Source of the DNA: Pseudomonas putida
GTDB taxonomy: Bacteria; Pseudomonadota; Gammaproteobacteria; Pseudomonadales; Pseudomonadaceae
Length of the DNA stretch: 64,000 bases
Reading direction: 5' to 3'
Assembly: GCF_001636055.1 (NCBI RefSeq)
Contig: NZ_CP011789.1
Coordinates: 3,286,001 to 3,350,000 of the forward strand
Part shown: positions 25,683 to 34,690 of the stretch, in pieces
Numbering within the stretch: position 1 is the stretch's first letter
Layout: every line of letters begins with the position of its first letter
Notes under the pieces: model-generated
Seen by the model: only the letters and a program-made list of their open reading frames with translations
The model's database searches: none
Told to the model about the DNA's origin: nothing
Translations under genes and position numbers: made by a program

Positions 25683-27047
25683 ATGACGGGCACGCATTCG
25701 CTTGAACTATCAGATAACCAGTCGGAGCACAGTCATGTTTCCGCTGCAGTTGATAACCGAGTACCGATCGACAGTAAGACCTTTCGCAAGATCGTCTTGG
25801 CTTCTGTCACTGGCACGGCGTTGGAGTGGTACGACTTCTTTCTCTACAGCACAGCGGCGGCGCTCATATTCGGGGAATTGTTTTTCCCCAAGGGCACCGA
25901 TCCACTGGTGGGTACGATCGCGGCACTGGCCGGGTTTGCATTGGGTTTTCTCGCGCGGCCTTTCGGTGGGGTGATATTCGGCCATATCGGGGACAAGTAC
26001 GGTCGCAAAAAAGCCTTGGTATGGACGCTCTCTATCATGGGCGGGGCAACTTTCTTGATCGGATTGTTGCCCACCTACGCTCAAGCGGGCATGTGGGCGC
26101 CCGCGTTGCTACTGCTGTTACGTATCTTGCAGGGCATCGCAGCAGGAGGCGAGTGGGGCGGTGGCGTGCTGATGATCAGCGAGTCGGCGCCACCTGAGCG
26201 CCGCGGCTTCTACGCTTCGATTAGTCAGATCGGAGTGGGCGGTGGGTTTGTCTTGTCCGCAGCGGTGTTCTATCTAGTCCAGTTGTTGCCGGAGCGGGAT
26301 TTCCATAGCTGGGGTTGGCGCATTCCGTTCCTTATCTCGATCGTCATATTCGTCCTGGGCGTCTACATTCGCCGGACATTGCCAGAGAGTCAGGATTTCC
26401 AGCGAGCTGAGGCAACGGGCAAGACGGCGCATATGCCCGTGCTGGATGTGTTGCGCAGATATCCGCGGGAAGTGCTGATGGCCATGGGGTTGCGAGTGGC
26501 TGAAAACGGCGGCTCCTACATCATGCTGGCGTTCGCTCTTGTCTACGGCAAGTTTCTTGGCGTGCCCAATAGTGTGATGCTGGCGGGAGTCACGTTCTCC
26601 ACGTGCGTGGAGTTGGTGGCCATGCTGTTCTGGGGGCGTTTGTCGGACCGCATAGGTCGCAAGCCGGTATATATGGTGGGTGCCTTAGGGATGGTGCTAA
26701 TGGCATTCCCATTCTTCTGGTTACTCGAGACCCGAGAGCCTGCCTGGATCTGGCTCGCCTTCCTCATTGGCAATGCCATCTGCCACGGGGCCATGATCGG
26801 TACGCAGCCTAGTCTTATGGGCGAACTGTTCAGCACTGAGGTCCGCTATTCCGGAATGGCTCTCGGGCACGAAGTCGCCTCGGTATTCTCCGGTGGCCTG
26901 ACGCCGATGATCGCTACCGCCTTGCTGGCGCATTACCAGGCTAGTTGGCCAGTTTCTCTGATGATGATGGCGCTGGGGCTGATCACAGTCATCTCTCTTT
27001 GTTTCACCAAGGAGACCCGCGTGCGGGCCAAAGGAGGGCGGTCATGA
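25683..27047 (+). CDS. MFS transporter, metabolite:H+ symporter family (MHS)
   Basis: A 454-residue inner-membrane proton symporter of the MHS branch (ShiA/KgtP/ProP relatives). The signatures are clear: TALEWYDFFLYSTAAALIF in helix 1, RPFGGVIFGHIGDKYGRKKAL in loop 2-3, GEWGGGVLMISESAPPERRG in helices 4-5 and WGRLSDRIGRKP in loop 8-9. About twelve helices. I start at ATG 25683 behind GGAGACGG; the upstream TTG at 25668 is unlikely. It overlaps the thiolase-like gene by 4 bases, so transport and metabolism of one compound are coupled. Probable substrate: the acid activated by the preceding ligase. Confidence 0.9.
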   Translation: MTGTHSLELSDNQSEHSHVSAAVDNRVPIDSKTFRKIVLASVTGTALEWYDFFLYSTAAALIFGELFFPKGTDPLVGTIAALAGFALGFLARPFGGVIFGHIGDKYGRKKALVWTLSIMGGATFLIGLLPTYAQAGMWAPALLLLLRILQGIAAGGEWGGGVLMISESAPPERRGFYASISQIGVGGGFVLSAAVFYLVQLLPERDFHSWGWRIPFLISIVIFVLGVYIRRTLPESQDFQRAEATGKTAHMPVLDVLRRYPREVLMAMGLRVAENGGSYIMLAFALVYGKFLGVPNSVMLAGVTFSTCVELVAMLFWGRLSDRIGRKPVYMVGALGMVLMAFPFFWLLETREPAWIWLAFLIGNAICHGAMIGTQPSLMGELFSTEVRYSGMALGHEVASVFSGGLTPMIATALLAHYQASWPVSLMMMALGLITVISLCFTKETRVRAKGGRS

Positions 27048-28225
27048 ACCGGTCAGCAAGCAATGACGCCGTGGCGCTGATCGCCGGGGCCCTGGAAGTA
27101 CCTTACAACCGGCGCGGCACGGGTGAGTCGACGTCGCAACTGCTCGGCAGGGCGGTGCAGCAATTGCTGCGCCAGGCAGGCGTGGCAGCGCATGAGGTCG
27201 ACGGCCTGGGCGTGGCATCCTTCACCCACCGGCCGGACAACGCCATCGATCTGGCGTGGCGCCTCGGGCTGACCCTGACCTGGTGCATGGATGACCGCAA
27301 TGGCGGGGCTAGCGCGATCAATATGCTGCAGCATGCCGTGCGTGCCATCCAGCACGGTGATGCCAACGTGATCGTACTGGTGGCCGGTGATACGTTCACC
27401 CCGGAGGATTTCAAGACTCTGGTCGACCATTACAACCGGACCACCGAGGAGTACCTCAAGCCGCTTCAGCACGGCGGGCCCAATGGGGTGTTCGCGATGC
27501 TCACCCAGCGTCATGCGCAACGCACCGGCCTTGGCCGCGAAGACTATGCAGAGCTGTGCATTGCCCAGCGAGCCTGGGCGCAGCGCAACCCGCTGGCGGT
27601 CTACCGCGAGCCGCTGACCATCGAGCAGTACCTTGAGGCGCCCATGGTGGCCGACCCGCTGTGCCGGTTTGACTGCGTACCGGTAGTCAATGGCGCCAAC
27701 GCCATCCTGCTGACCCGCGCCGACCTCGCCCGCAACACGGTCAACGTGGCGGTGCGTGCAGTAAAGGCGCTGCACAACGATGACCACCAGGCTGGCGATG
27801 GCCTGCAGACGCCGCTGGCAAAGATTGCCGACACGCTGTGGGACCGCGCCAATACCGGGCCTGATGCCATGGACCTGGCGTGCGTGTATGACGACTATCC
27901 GGTCATGGCCCTGATCCAGCTCGCCGACCTGGGCTTCGTCCCCGACGACGATTACCGGCGAGCGCTGCGGCGGATAGGCCGTTTCGAACTGCCGGTGAAT
28001 ACCTCGGGCGGGCAGCTCTCGGCCGGCCAGGCGGGCGCGGCGGGGGGTATGCATGGGTTGGTCGAAGCTATTACCCAGCTGCTTGGCGACGCCGGTCAAC
28101 GCCAGGTCAGCAATGCGCGCCTGGCGGTGGTGACCGGCTATGGCATGGTCCAGTATCGCTACGGCATGTGCGCCAACGCGGTGGTGCTCGAACGGTGGCA
28201 AGGGGGTGTGGCATGGCGTTCATGA
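27044..28225 (+). CDS. Thiolase-fold protein (SCP2-thiolase-like, no canonical Cys)
   Basis: A 393-residue protein of the lipid-transfer/SCP2-type thiolase group. Where true thiolases carry the acyl-accepting cysteine (ACxSG), it reads MDDRNGGASAINMLQHAV, the GGAS form found in non-thiolytic members such as Ltp2-type retro-aldolases of steroid side-chain degradation. The second half keeps NTSGGQLSAGQAGAAGGMHG and ends with VTGYGMVQYRYGMCANAVVL. It overlaps the MFS gene upstream and the DUF35 gene downstream, and such thiolase/DUF35 pairs form complexes. A CoA-thioester lyase or aldolase role is more likely than classical thiolysis; this is inferred from family and partner. Confidence 0.82.
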   Translation: MNRSASNDAVALIAGALEVPYNRRGTGESTSQLLGRAVQQLLRQAGVAAHEVDGLGVASFTHRPDNAIDLAWRLGLTLTWCMDDRNGGASAINMLQHAVRAIQHGDANVIVLVAGDTFTPEDFKTLVDHYNRTTEEYLKPLQHGGPNGVFAMLTQRHAQRTGLGREDYAELCIAQRAWAQRNPLAVYREPLTIEQYLEAPMVADPLCRFDCVPVVNGANAILLTRADLARNTVNVAVRAVKALHNDDHQAGDGLQTPLAKIADTLWDRANTGPDAMDLACVYDDYPVMALIQLADLGFVPDDDYRRALRRIGRFELPVNTSGGQLSAGQAGAAGGMHGLVEAITQLLGDAGQRQVSNARLAVVTGYGMVQYRYGMCANAVVLERWQGGVAWRS

Positions 28226-28527
28226 TCCAGCAATGTGTCGGTTGCGGCCAGGCCAGTTTCCCGCCGCGTTACAGCTGCCCGCGCTGCGGTGAGGCGCAGT
28301 GGCAGGAAGTCTCTGCCGGGGCCGCCCGGATTGCTCAGGCTACCGTGGTGCGCGCGCGGATCGGGATCGCTACCGCAGAGCTCCTGCACCTGGCTAGTGT
28401 CGAGCTGAGCGATGGGCCAGTGGTAATTGCCCAGACTGCAGAGCCTTTGCCTCCAGGCACCTTGGTAGAGCTCGCCATAGATGAATATCGGCGAATCGTA
28501 GCCCACCCGGCCGACCGCGACTTGTAA
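28213..28527 (+). CDS. Zn-ribbon/OB-fold protein (DUF35 family)
   Basis: A 104-residue protein with an N-terminal rubredoxin-like zinc ribbon, CVGCGQASFPPRYSCPRCG (four cysteines in two CxxC pairs at residues 8-28), followed by an OB-fold that would bind acyl-CoA. DUF35 proteins are obligate partners of SCP2-thiolase-like enzymes in steroid and other CoA-thioester catabolism. It starts 13 bases inside the thiolase-like gene, so the two chains are made together. The C-terminal OB domain is complete though short. Confidence 0.85.
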   Translation: MAFMIQQCVGCGQASFPPRYSCPRCGEAQWQEVSAGAARIAQATVVRARIGIATAELLHLASVELSDGPVVIAQTAEPLPPGTLVELAIDEYRRIVAHPADRDL

Positions 28528-28658
28528 TCAACAACTGTTCGAGCCGACCTCGATCGCCGAAGCGTGCGTCGTCGGCCGACCCCCAGCTAGTCATTCCCTG
28601 ACCATGCATGGCCTCAAGGCCTTGCGCGTGGTGCACGTGAGTACCCAGGAGTGTGGTT

Positions 28659-30002
28659 ATGCCTGCAGTGATCGATTACCGACTAGTGTCTGGCTTAGGG
28701 CTGGCGCTGGCTTGCCAACAGGCCTTGGCAGATGAACTATGGGCCGATGCTTCAACATATTTTCAGCAGGGAAGCTTGTCCGGTTTAACCCGGAACTTTT
28801 ATCTCAACCGCGACTTCCGCAACGGTGGTGCCAACCGCCGATCAGGCACCGTTAACGGTTATCGCGCGGAGTGGGCCCAAGGCTTAACTCTGGACTACAT
28901 CTCCCCGTTCACGACTGGTGTTGTCGGCTTGGGATTCGACGCGCATCTGTATGCGGGATTGAAGCTTGACAGTGGTCGTGGCAAGACCGGCACCAACCTG
29001 CTTCACGTCAACAACGACGGTGATGTGGCGAATGAGTACAGCGTGGGCGGCGGTGCGCTCAAGCTCAAGTACCGTGAAATGGTGCTCAAATACGGCTCCA
29101 TGGAATTGCGCACCTCTCCGGTGTTACTCACCGATGGTGGCTCCGGGCGCCTGTTGCCGCAAACTGTGACAGCATGGCAGCTCATCAGTCGCGATCTGCA
29201 GCCGCTAACCTTCGATGCCGCCCACATCACCGCCGGCAAGGCGCCTTCGGAGAACCGCAACGACAGCACGCTACGTTCCCTGTATGGCGCTACGGAGACG
29301 GATACGGTCGATTATCTCAGCCTGAATTATGAGCAGGGCGCAGTCAAAGGCTACCTCAGCACTCAACGTGCCGAAGATCTTTGGCGCCAGGATTACCTGG
29401 GGTTTCGCTACTTGCCTGCCCTCGTCGAGGGGCTGACCCCAACCTTGAATTTCAGCATGTACCGAACGGTCGACATCGGTGCCGCCCATGGCGGGCCCAT
29501 CGACAACTTAACCTGGTCCTTTGCTCCGGGCGTCAAGTTCGGTGCCCATTCCCTCATGCTTGCATACCAGAAGGTGCAGGGCGACACGCCCTTCGATTAT
29601 ATGGCGTTCCGAGACGGGCAAACCACCGTGGCACAGCTGGCTAACAATGTGCAGCTCAGTGACTTCAACGCGCCCAACGATCGGTCCTGGCAGGTTCGTT
29701 ACGACTATGACTTCAGTGCGCGTGGCGTGCCTGGCCTGAGGTTCATGATTCGCTACATGCAGGGACAGGGTGGCAAAGGCTCCGATATCGAACCGTACAG
29801 TTCCTACTATCCCCTCGGCTTTCGAGATGGGGGGCGCCACTGGGAACGCAATATCGAGATGCAATATGTCGTGCAAGACGGGCCGGCGAAAAACCTCAGC
29901 TTTAGAGCGCGGTACGGCGTGCACCGCGGTAATTCGGCTGAGCCACGCGGTGACATGGATGAGATTCGCCTGATCACCGAATTCCCTTTCAAGCTGCTGT
30001 AG
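28659..30002 (+). CDS. OprD family outer-membrane porin
   Basis: A 447-residue OprD-type porin. A signal peptide ends around ALADEL; LTRNFYLNRDFRN, AEWAQGLTLDYIS and DSGRGKTG are family motifs, and the chain ends in EFPFKLL rather than the commoner terminal Phe. The start is ATG 28659 with CCAGGAG 7 bases before it; the GTG at 28653 is less likely. It follows the ligase/transporter/thiolase-like genes on the same strand and probably provides outer-membrane entry for their substrate. Compared with the porin at 4400, the loop regions are clearly different. Confidence 0.86.
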   Translation: MPAVIDYRLVSGLGLALACQQALADELWADASTYFQQGSLSGLTRNFYLNRDFRNGGANRRSGTVNGYRAEWAQGLTLDYISPFTTGVVGLGFDAHLYAGLKLDSGRGKTGTNLLHVNNDGDVANEYSVGGGALKLKYREMVLKYGSMELRTSPVLLTDGGSGRLLPQTVTAWQLISRDLQPLTFDAAHITAGKAPSENRNDSTLRSLYGATETDTVDYLSLNYEQGAVKGYLSTQRAEDLWRQDYLGFRYLPALVEGLTPTLNFSMYRTVDIGAAHGGPIDNLTWSFAPGVKFGAHSLMLAYQKVQGDTPFDYMAFRDGQTTVAQLANNVQLSDFNAPNDRSWQVRYDYDFSARGVPGLRFMIRYMQGQGGKGSDIEPYSSYYPLGFRDGGRHWERNIEMQYVVQDGPAKNLSFRARYGVHRGNSAEPRGDMDEIRLITEFPFKLL

Positions 30003-30093
30003 ATGGCGCCGTTGGCAATGCTTCATCAAAGCTGCTTCGCCAAGAATTCATGTAGAGCAATGTCTGTCCGCTTACCGTAGAAGGAGTAATGAG

Positions 30094-31329
30094 ATGAGCA
30101 AATACATCGATATTCAGGCACGAGACCAGGCTGGAAGTTTCAAGGGATATCTGGCGCTGCCGCCTGAAGGCAAGGGGCCAGGCATCGTGTTGGGCCAAGA
30201 AATATTTGGCGTGAACGCCAACATGCGCGAGGTGGCGCAGATGTATGCCGAGGAAGGTTATGTGGTTCTGGTGCCCGACTTGTTCTGGCGTCTACAGCCG
30301 GGTATCGACCTGGGCTATACCCCCGCAGATTTCGATAAGGCTTTGAGCCTCTACACCGCACTGGACCTGGACAAGGCCGTAGACGACATCGCCGCCGCCT
30401 TCGACACGCTGCGGGATCTGGCCGAGGTCACCGAGCCCGCCCTGGGCTTCGTGGGCTATTGCCTGGGAGGCAAACTGGCCTACCTCACCGCCACCCGTAC
30501 TGATGTCGCGGTTGCGGTGGGCTACTACGGCATGGGTATTGAGCAATACCTGGATGAAGCCGATGGCCTGAGCGGTGGGCTGGTGCTGCATCACGGCGAA
30601 CTGGACGGGCTGTGTGACGCCACGACCCGTGCGCGTATCGCCGAGGTGCTGCGTGGCCGCCCAGGCGTAGAGCTGTATACCTACGAGGGTGCTGACCATG
30701 CCTTTGCCCGCCTGGGCAGCGATCACTTTCACAAACCCTCGGCCCTCATGGCTCATGGGCGCACCATTGGCGCATTGAAGAAGTACATCGGGCCGGCCTA
30801 CAACCTTTCAGACCTGTGGGACGAGCACATCCACCATGAGTTCGTTACCCGAGACGTGCCGGCCACCCTGAAGACCATGGTCGCCGAGCCTTACGTGAAC
30901 CATATTCCGACGCTGACCGGCGGGGTGGGCAGCAAGCAACTCGGACGCTTCTATCAGCATCACTTTGTCCACGCCAACCCCGAGGACACCAAGATGATTC
31001 CGGTTTCTCGCACGGTCGGCGCCTACCAGGTCGTCGATGAATTCATCATGTCTTTCACCCACACCTGCGAAATGGACTACATGCTGCCTGGGATAGCACC
31101 TACCGGCAAATACGTGGAAGTACCCATGGTGGCGGTGGTCAACTTCCGCGGCAACAAGCTATACCACGAGCATATCTACTGGGACCAGGCCTCTGTGCTG
31201 GTACAGATCGGCCTGCTCGATCCAGAAGGGCTACCGGTGGCGGGCATCGAAACGGCCAAGAAATTGCTCGATGAATCGCTGCCTTCGAACACGCTGATGG
31301 CCCGCTGGGCCAAAAGTGAGCACCTGTGA
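30094..31329 (+). CDS. Dienelactone hydrolase fused to a SnoaL/NTF2-like domain
   Basis: A 411-residue two-domain protein. Residues 1-232 are a dienelactone hydrolase (carboxymethylenebutenolidase) with E36 (GQEIFG), nucleophile C123 (GYCLGG), D171 (GELDGL) and H202 (ADHAFA), the full catalytic set. Residues about 240-411 form an NTF2/SnoaL-like cone domain (LWDEHIHHEFVTRD, FIMSFTHTCEMDYMLPG, NKLYHEHIYWDQASVL). Canonical dienelactone hydrolases are only about 235 residues. The add-on may act as a second isomerase or lyase, or for substrate binding. A good ribosome-binding site (AGAAGGAG) precedes the ATG. It overlaps the SDR gene by 4 bases. Confidence 0.85.
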   Translation: MSKYIDIQARDQAGSFKGYLALPPEGKGPGIVLGQEIFGVNANMREVAQMYAEEGYVVLVPDLFWRLQPGIDLGYTPADFDKALSLYTALDLDKAVDDIAAAFDTLRDLAEVTEPALGFVGYCLGGKLAYLTATRTDVAVAVGYYGMGIEQYLDEADGLSGGLVLHHGELDGLCDATTRARIAEVLRGRPGVELYTYEGADHAFARLGSDHFHKPSALMAHGRTIGALKKYIGPAYNLSDLWDEHIHHEFVTRDVPATLKTMVAEPYVNHIPTLTGGVGSKQLGRFYQHHFVHANPEDTKMIPVSRTVGAYQVVDEFIMSFTHTCEMDYMLPGIAPTGKYVEVPMVAVVNFRGNKLYHEHIYWDQASVLVQIGLLDPEGLPVAGIETAKKLLDESLPSNTLMARWAKSEHL

Positions 31330-32045
31330 GCGCCATCACGACTGTGGGCAAGGAGGTCCTGATCACCGGCGCCAACGGAGGGTTGGGCCTTGCCTTGATC
31401 GAAGCGTTTTTGGCTGCGGGGGCAAGTCGTGTCTACGCCGCTTGCCGTAACCCTGAGCGTCTGCTGTTCGATCATCCGCTGGTGGAGGCGGTGGATCTGG
31501 ACGTCACCGACCAGCAGCAAGTCGCGCAGGTGGCGAGCAGGGTACGGGTCGATATCCTGGTGAACAATGCTGGCCTCAATAGGCAGCAGCGGTTGCTGGG
31601 CACCGAGGACTCCGAAGCCGCTGCCCAGGAAATGGCCGTCAACTACTTCGCCACGCTCGCGATGATGCGTGCCTTTGCGCCGACGCTTGTCGAGCGCACT
31701 GGCGCTATCGTCAACGTGCTCTCGATTCTGGCGCGGGTGGCGTTGCCAGCCATGGGGTCGTTGTGTGCGTCCAAGGCGGCCGCGTTGCGCCTGACCGAGG
31801 CCGCTCGGGCCGAGCTGGCCGGCCAGGTGCAGGTGATGGCGGTGCTCCCCGGTGCGATCGATACCGCGATGAGCCGTGACGTTGCGGGTGCCAAGGCCAG
31901 TCCTCGGGACGTGGCCGATGCGATCGTAGCGGGGTTGGCCAGCGGTGCCACGGAGGTCTATCCCGACCCCATGGCACTGGACGTTGCGCACAAGCTCGCC
32001 GCCAACCGGGCAAGTACGCAGGCCTACTTCGCCCGGCACCTTTAA
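31326..32045 (+). CDS. Short-chain dehydrogenase/reductase lacking the catalytic Tyr
   Basis: A 239-residue classical SDR by fold: NAD(P)-binding TGANGGLG at residues 14-21, NNAG at 80-83 and the active-site Ser at S133 (NVLSIL). The YxxxK motif is altered: the segment reads MGSLCASKAAAL, so the position of the catalytic tyrosine (146) is leucine while K150 remains. Either the enzyme uses another residue, or it has a non-redox role. The GTG start overlaps the dienelactone hydrolase stop (GTGA), indicating translational coupling. It is last in this cluster. Confidence 0.82.
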   Translation: MSAITTVGKEVLITGANGGLGLALIEAFLAAGASRVYAACRNPERLLFDHPLVEAVDLDVTDQQQVAQVASRVRVDILVNNAGLNRQQRLLGTEDSEAAAQEMAVNYFATLAMMRAFAPTLVERTGAIVNVLSILARVALPAMGSLCASKAAALRLTEAARAELAGQVQVMAVLPGAIDTAMSRDVAGAKASPRDVADAIVAGLASGATEVYPDPMALDVAHKLAANRASTQAYFARHL

Positions 32046-32393
32046 AAGGGCCGCATCGGGAGTGCTGCTCAAGTGTGCAGCACCACCGCAAGCGATGCTG
32101 CACGCTCGGGCTGACTGCAACGCGCTGGCCTACTGGCTGAGATGAAAAGTCGCGGCGGCTTGAGCATTACCTGCAGGCTTACAAGCAAAACCCGAAGTTG
32201 TTTGGGTGGCGCAATTAAGTTGCGGGCATCGTTAACATGAAAGTTGCAGTGAATTACTAAAGCGCACTCACATCCATAGCTTTGCCTGAAATTCATGTAT
32301 TCCGAGTTCTGATACCCGAAGACGATATTTCTATTATTAATTTATATATGACGTCCCTAAACTCATTGAAAACATCCTGCTCAGGAGGGCGCT
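32046..32393. other. Intergenic stretch with a possible transposase tail and nbaE promoter
   Basis: No complete gene. A short frame ending in TAA near 32219 encodes RRLEHYLQAYKQNPKLFGW, which resembles the last residues of IS630-type transposases; too short to be sure. The final 120 bases are AT-rich and should hold the promoter of the nba operon, ending in AGGAGGG before the GTG start at 32394. The upstream porin-to-SDR genes point the same way. Confidence 0.3.
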
Positions 32394-33854
32394 GTGTCCA
32401 AACATTTGCTACGTCACTATATCGCTGGGACTTTCGTCGAGAGCAGCCGCAGGTTCGACAACATCTCTCCTGTCAATGGGAGCCTATTGGGCCAGGTATG
32501 TGAGGCTGGTGAAGATGAAGTGAATGCTGCAGTCGAAGCGGCGGCAGGCGCTCAATTGGGGCCGTGGGCTGGATTCAGTACTGCCCAGCGGGCTGATCTG
32601 CTAGAGCGGATCGCCGATGGCATCGAGCGTCGATTTGAAGACTTCGTGGATGCCGAAGTCGCTGATACTGGTCGGCCCGTGCATCAGGCGCGCAGCCTGG
32701 ATGTTGCACGGGGCGTGCAGAACTTCCGTACCTTCGCTGATTTAGTGCGACACGGCGGTAGCGAGCTTTTTGAAATGCGCACCGGCGATGGTACGGATGT
32801 GTTCAGTTATACCGTGCGTAAGCCGCATGGCGTGGTGGCCATCATCTCGCCGTGGAACCTACCGCTGTTGCTGCTTACCTGGAAAGTCGCGCCAGCGTTG
32901 GCCTGTGGTAATTCTGTGGTTGTCAAACCGTCGGAAGATACGCCTTCCAGTGCCACCCTGTTGGCCGAGGTCATGCACGAGGCCGGTGTGCCCGCCGGTG
33001 TATTCAATCTTGTGCATGGCTTTGGCCCTGATTCTGCCGGTGAGTTTCTCACTCGCCACCCTGGCGTCAATGCCATCACCTTTACCGGTGAGTCGCGCAC
33101 CGGCTCGACCATCATGCGCGCTGCTGCCGAGGGCGTACGTGAGGTGTCTTTCGAACTGGGTGGCAAGAATGCCGCAGTCGTTTTTGCCGATTGCGATTTT
33201 GATGCGGCAGTTGCCGGTGTGCTGCGTTCCAGTTTCACCAATTCTGGCCAGGTCTGCCTATGCACGGAGCGGGTCTACGTCGAGCGGTCGATCTACGAGC
33301 GCTTTGTCGCGGCGCTCAAAGCAGGCGCCGAGAAGCTGAAGATCGGCTATCCCGACGAAGACGGCGTGAACATGGGGTCGCTGATTTCCCATAAACACCG
33401 CGACAAGGTGTTGGGCTACTTCCAGTTGGCTGTGACAGAGGGCGCGACAGTGGTCAGTGGCGGCGGTGTGCCGACATTTGGCGACGAGCGCGACCAGGGC
33501 GCTTTTATCCAGCCGACTATCTGGACCGGCCTTACCGATGACGCTCGCTGCATTCGCGAAGAAGTGTTCGGTCCGGTCTGTCATATCGCGCCCTTCGATA
33601 GCGACGAGGAAGTGCTGCAACGCGTTAATGATTCGGCCTACGGCCTGGCTGCTTCTCTGTGGACTCGCGATCTGAAGCGGGCCCACCGTCTCTCTAGACG
33701 TATCCATGTCGGCATGGTGTGGGTCAATACCTGGTTCCTGCGCGATCTGCGTACGCCTTTTGGTGGCGCACGCTTGTCTGGGCTTGGCCGCGAAGGAGGG
33801 CGCCACTCGCTGGATTTCTATTCCGAGCTCACCACCATTTGTGTCAATCCGTAA
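32394..33854 (+). CDS. nbaE: 2-aminomuconate 6-semialdehyde dehydrogenase
   Basis: A 486-residue NAD-dependent aldehyde dehydrogenase of the hydroxymuconic/aminomuconic semialdehyde group. Visible residues: N155 in SPWNLP, cofactor strand TFTGES, general base E254 in FELGGKN and nucleophile C288 in SGQVCLC. In this operon it oxidises 2-aminomuconate 6-semialdehyde to 2-aminomuconate, after ring cleavage and decarboxylation by NbaC and NbaD. The start is GTG 32394 directly behind AGGAGGG. By sequence alone it could also be a 2-hydroxymuconic semialdehyde dehydrogenase; the neighbouring dioxygenase and deaminase decide for the amino substrate. Confidence 0.88.
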   Translation: MSKHLLRHYIAGTFVESSRRFDNISPVNGSLLGQVCEAGEDEVNAAVEAAAGAQLGPWAGFSTAQRADLLERIADGIERRFEDFVDAEVADTGRPVHQARSLDVARGVQNFRTFADLVRHGGSELFEMRTGDGTDVFSYTVRKPHGVVAIISPWNLPLLLLTWKVAPALACGNSVVVKPSEDTPSSATLLAEVMHEAGVPAGVFNLVHGFGPDSAGEFLTRHPGVNAITFTGESRTGSTIMRAAAEGVREVSFELGGKNAAVVFADCDFDAAVAGVLRSSFTNSGQVCLCTERVYVERSIYERFVAALKAGAEKLKIGYPDEDGVNMGSLISHKHRDKVLGYFQLAVTEGATVVSGGGVPTFGDERDQGAFIQPTIWTGLTDDARCIREEVFGPVCHIAPFDSDEEVLQRVNDSAYGLAASLWTRDLKRAHRLSRRIHVGMVWVNTWFLRDLRTPFGGARLSGLGREGGRHSLDFYSELTTICVNP

Positions 33855-33869
33855 GGACAGGAGAACTCC

Positions 33870-34679
33870 ATGCATCCAGCAATCGCTGAAGCAGCAGCGT
33901 GTTTGCGCCAGGCTCGTGAACAGGGCAGGCCCTGTGCGCCAGTACGCGAACTCATCGAGCGTGCGGCTGTCGAGCAAGATGAATCCGCGCTAAAGCAGGC
34001 TTACGCCGTGCAACAGTACAACAACGCCGCCGACATTGCCGCAGGCTGGAACCCGGTAGGTCACAAGATCGGTTTGACCTCAAGTGTTGTCCAGCGCCAG
34101 TTGGGGGTTGACCAACCGGACTTTGGTCGGCTGTTTGCCCAGATGGCCCGAGGTGACGGCCAGTCTATCAGCTGGAGTGAATGCCAGCAGCCCAAGGTAG
34201 AAGCAGAGATCGCCCTGGTTCTGGAGCGCGATCTGTGCAATGAGCGCCAGACCCTGGCCGACATTATCCGTGCCACTGCTTTCGCCCTGCCGGCCATCGA
34301 AATCGTCGGCAGTCGAATCGCCAACTGGGACATCAGTTTGCTCGACACAGTCGCAGACAATGCTTCGTCCGGGCTGTTTGTCCTGGGCAGTCAGCCGGTA
34401 TCCCTGGGGCAATTGGACCTGGTCAATTGTGGCATGCGCCTGAGTCTACGCGGCGAACCGGTATCGGTCGGAGCCGGTGCAGCCTGCCTGGAAAACCCAC
34501 TGAATGCGGCGGTGTGGCTGGCCAATACCATGGTCCGTCTCGGCGAGCCATTGCGTGCCGGTGACGTGGTGTTGACCGGTGCCTTGGGACCTATGGTGCC
34601 GGTGAGCCCGGGAGATGTGTTTACCGCTGAGATCCAGGGCTTGGGCCGCGTCACTGCGTCCTTTGCTCAAGCCGAGTAA
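33870..34679 (+). CDS. nbaH: 2-oxopent-4-enoate hydratase
   Basis: A 269-residue member of the fumarylacetoacetase-fold hydratase/decarboxylase family. [23 protein letters not shown] (metal ligands E in the EAE motif) and [16 protein letters not shown] are the family boxes. It adds water to 2-oxopent-4-enoate to give 4-hydroxy-2-oxovalerate. It is paralogous to NbaG in the same operon, and the two usually associate. It starts 15 bases after the dehydrogenase stop behind GGACAGGAG. In the described 2-nitrobenzoate cluster an extra orf (nbaX) lies between nbaE and nbaH; here there is no room for it. Confidence 0.9.
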   Translation: MHPAIAEAAACLRQAREQGRPCAPVRELIERAAVEQDESALKQAYAVQQYNNAADIAAGWNPVGHKIGLTSSVVQRQLGVDQPDFGRLFAQMARGDGQSISWSECQQPKVEAEIALVLERDLCNERQTLADIIRATAFALPAIEIVGSRIANWDISLLDTVADNASSGLFVLGSQPVSLGQLDLVNCGMRLSLRGEPVSVGAGAACLENPLNAAVWLANTMVRLGEPLRAGDVVLTGALGPMVPVSPGDVFTAEIQGLGRVTASFAQAE

Positions 34680-34690
34680 GGGGGCCCTAA

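Noticed and set aside
27053..28201. A 382-codon minus-strand frame
   Set aside because: Antisense of the thiolase-fold gene.
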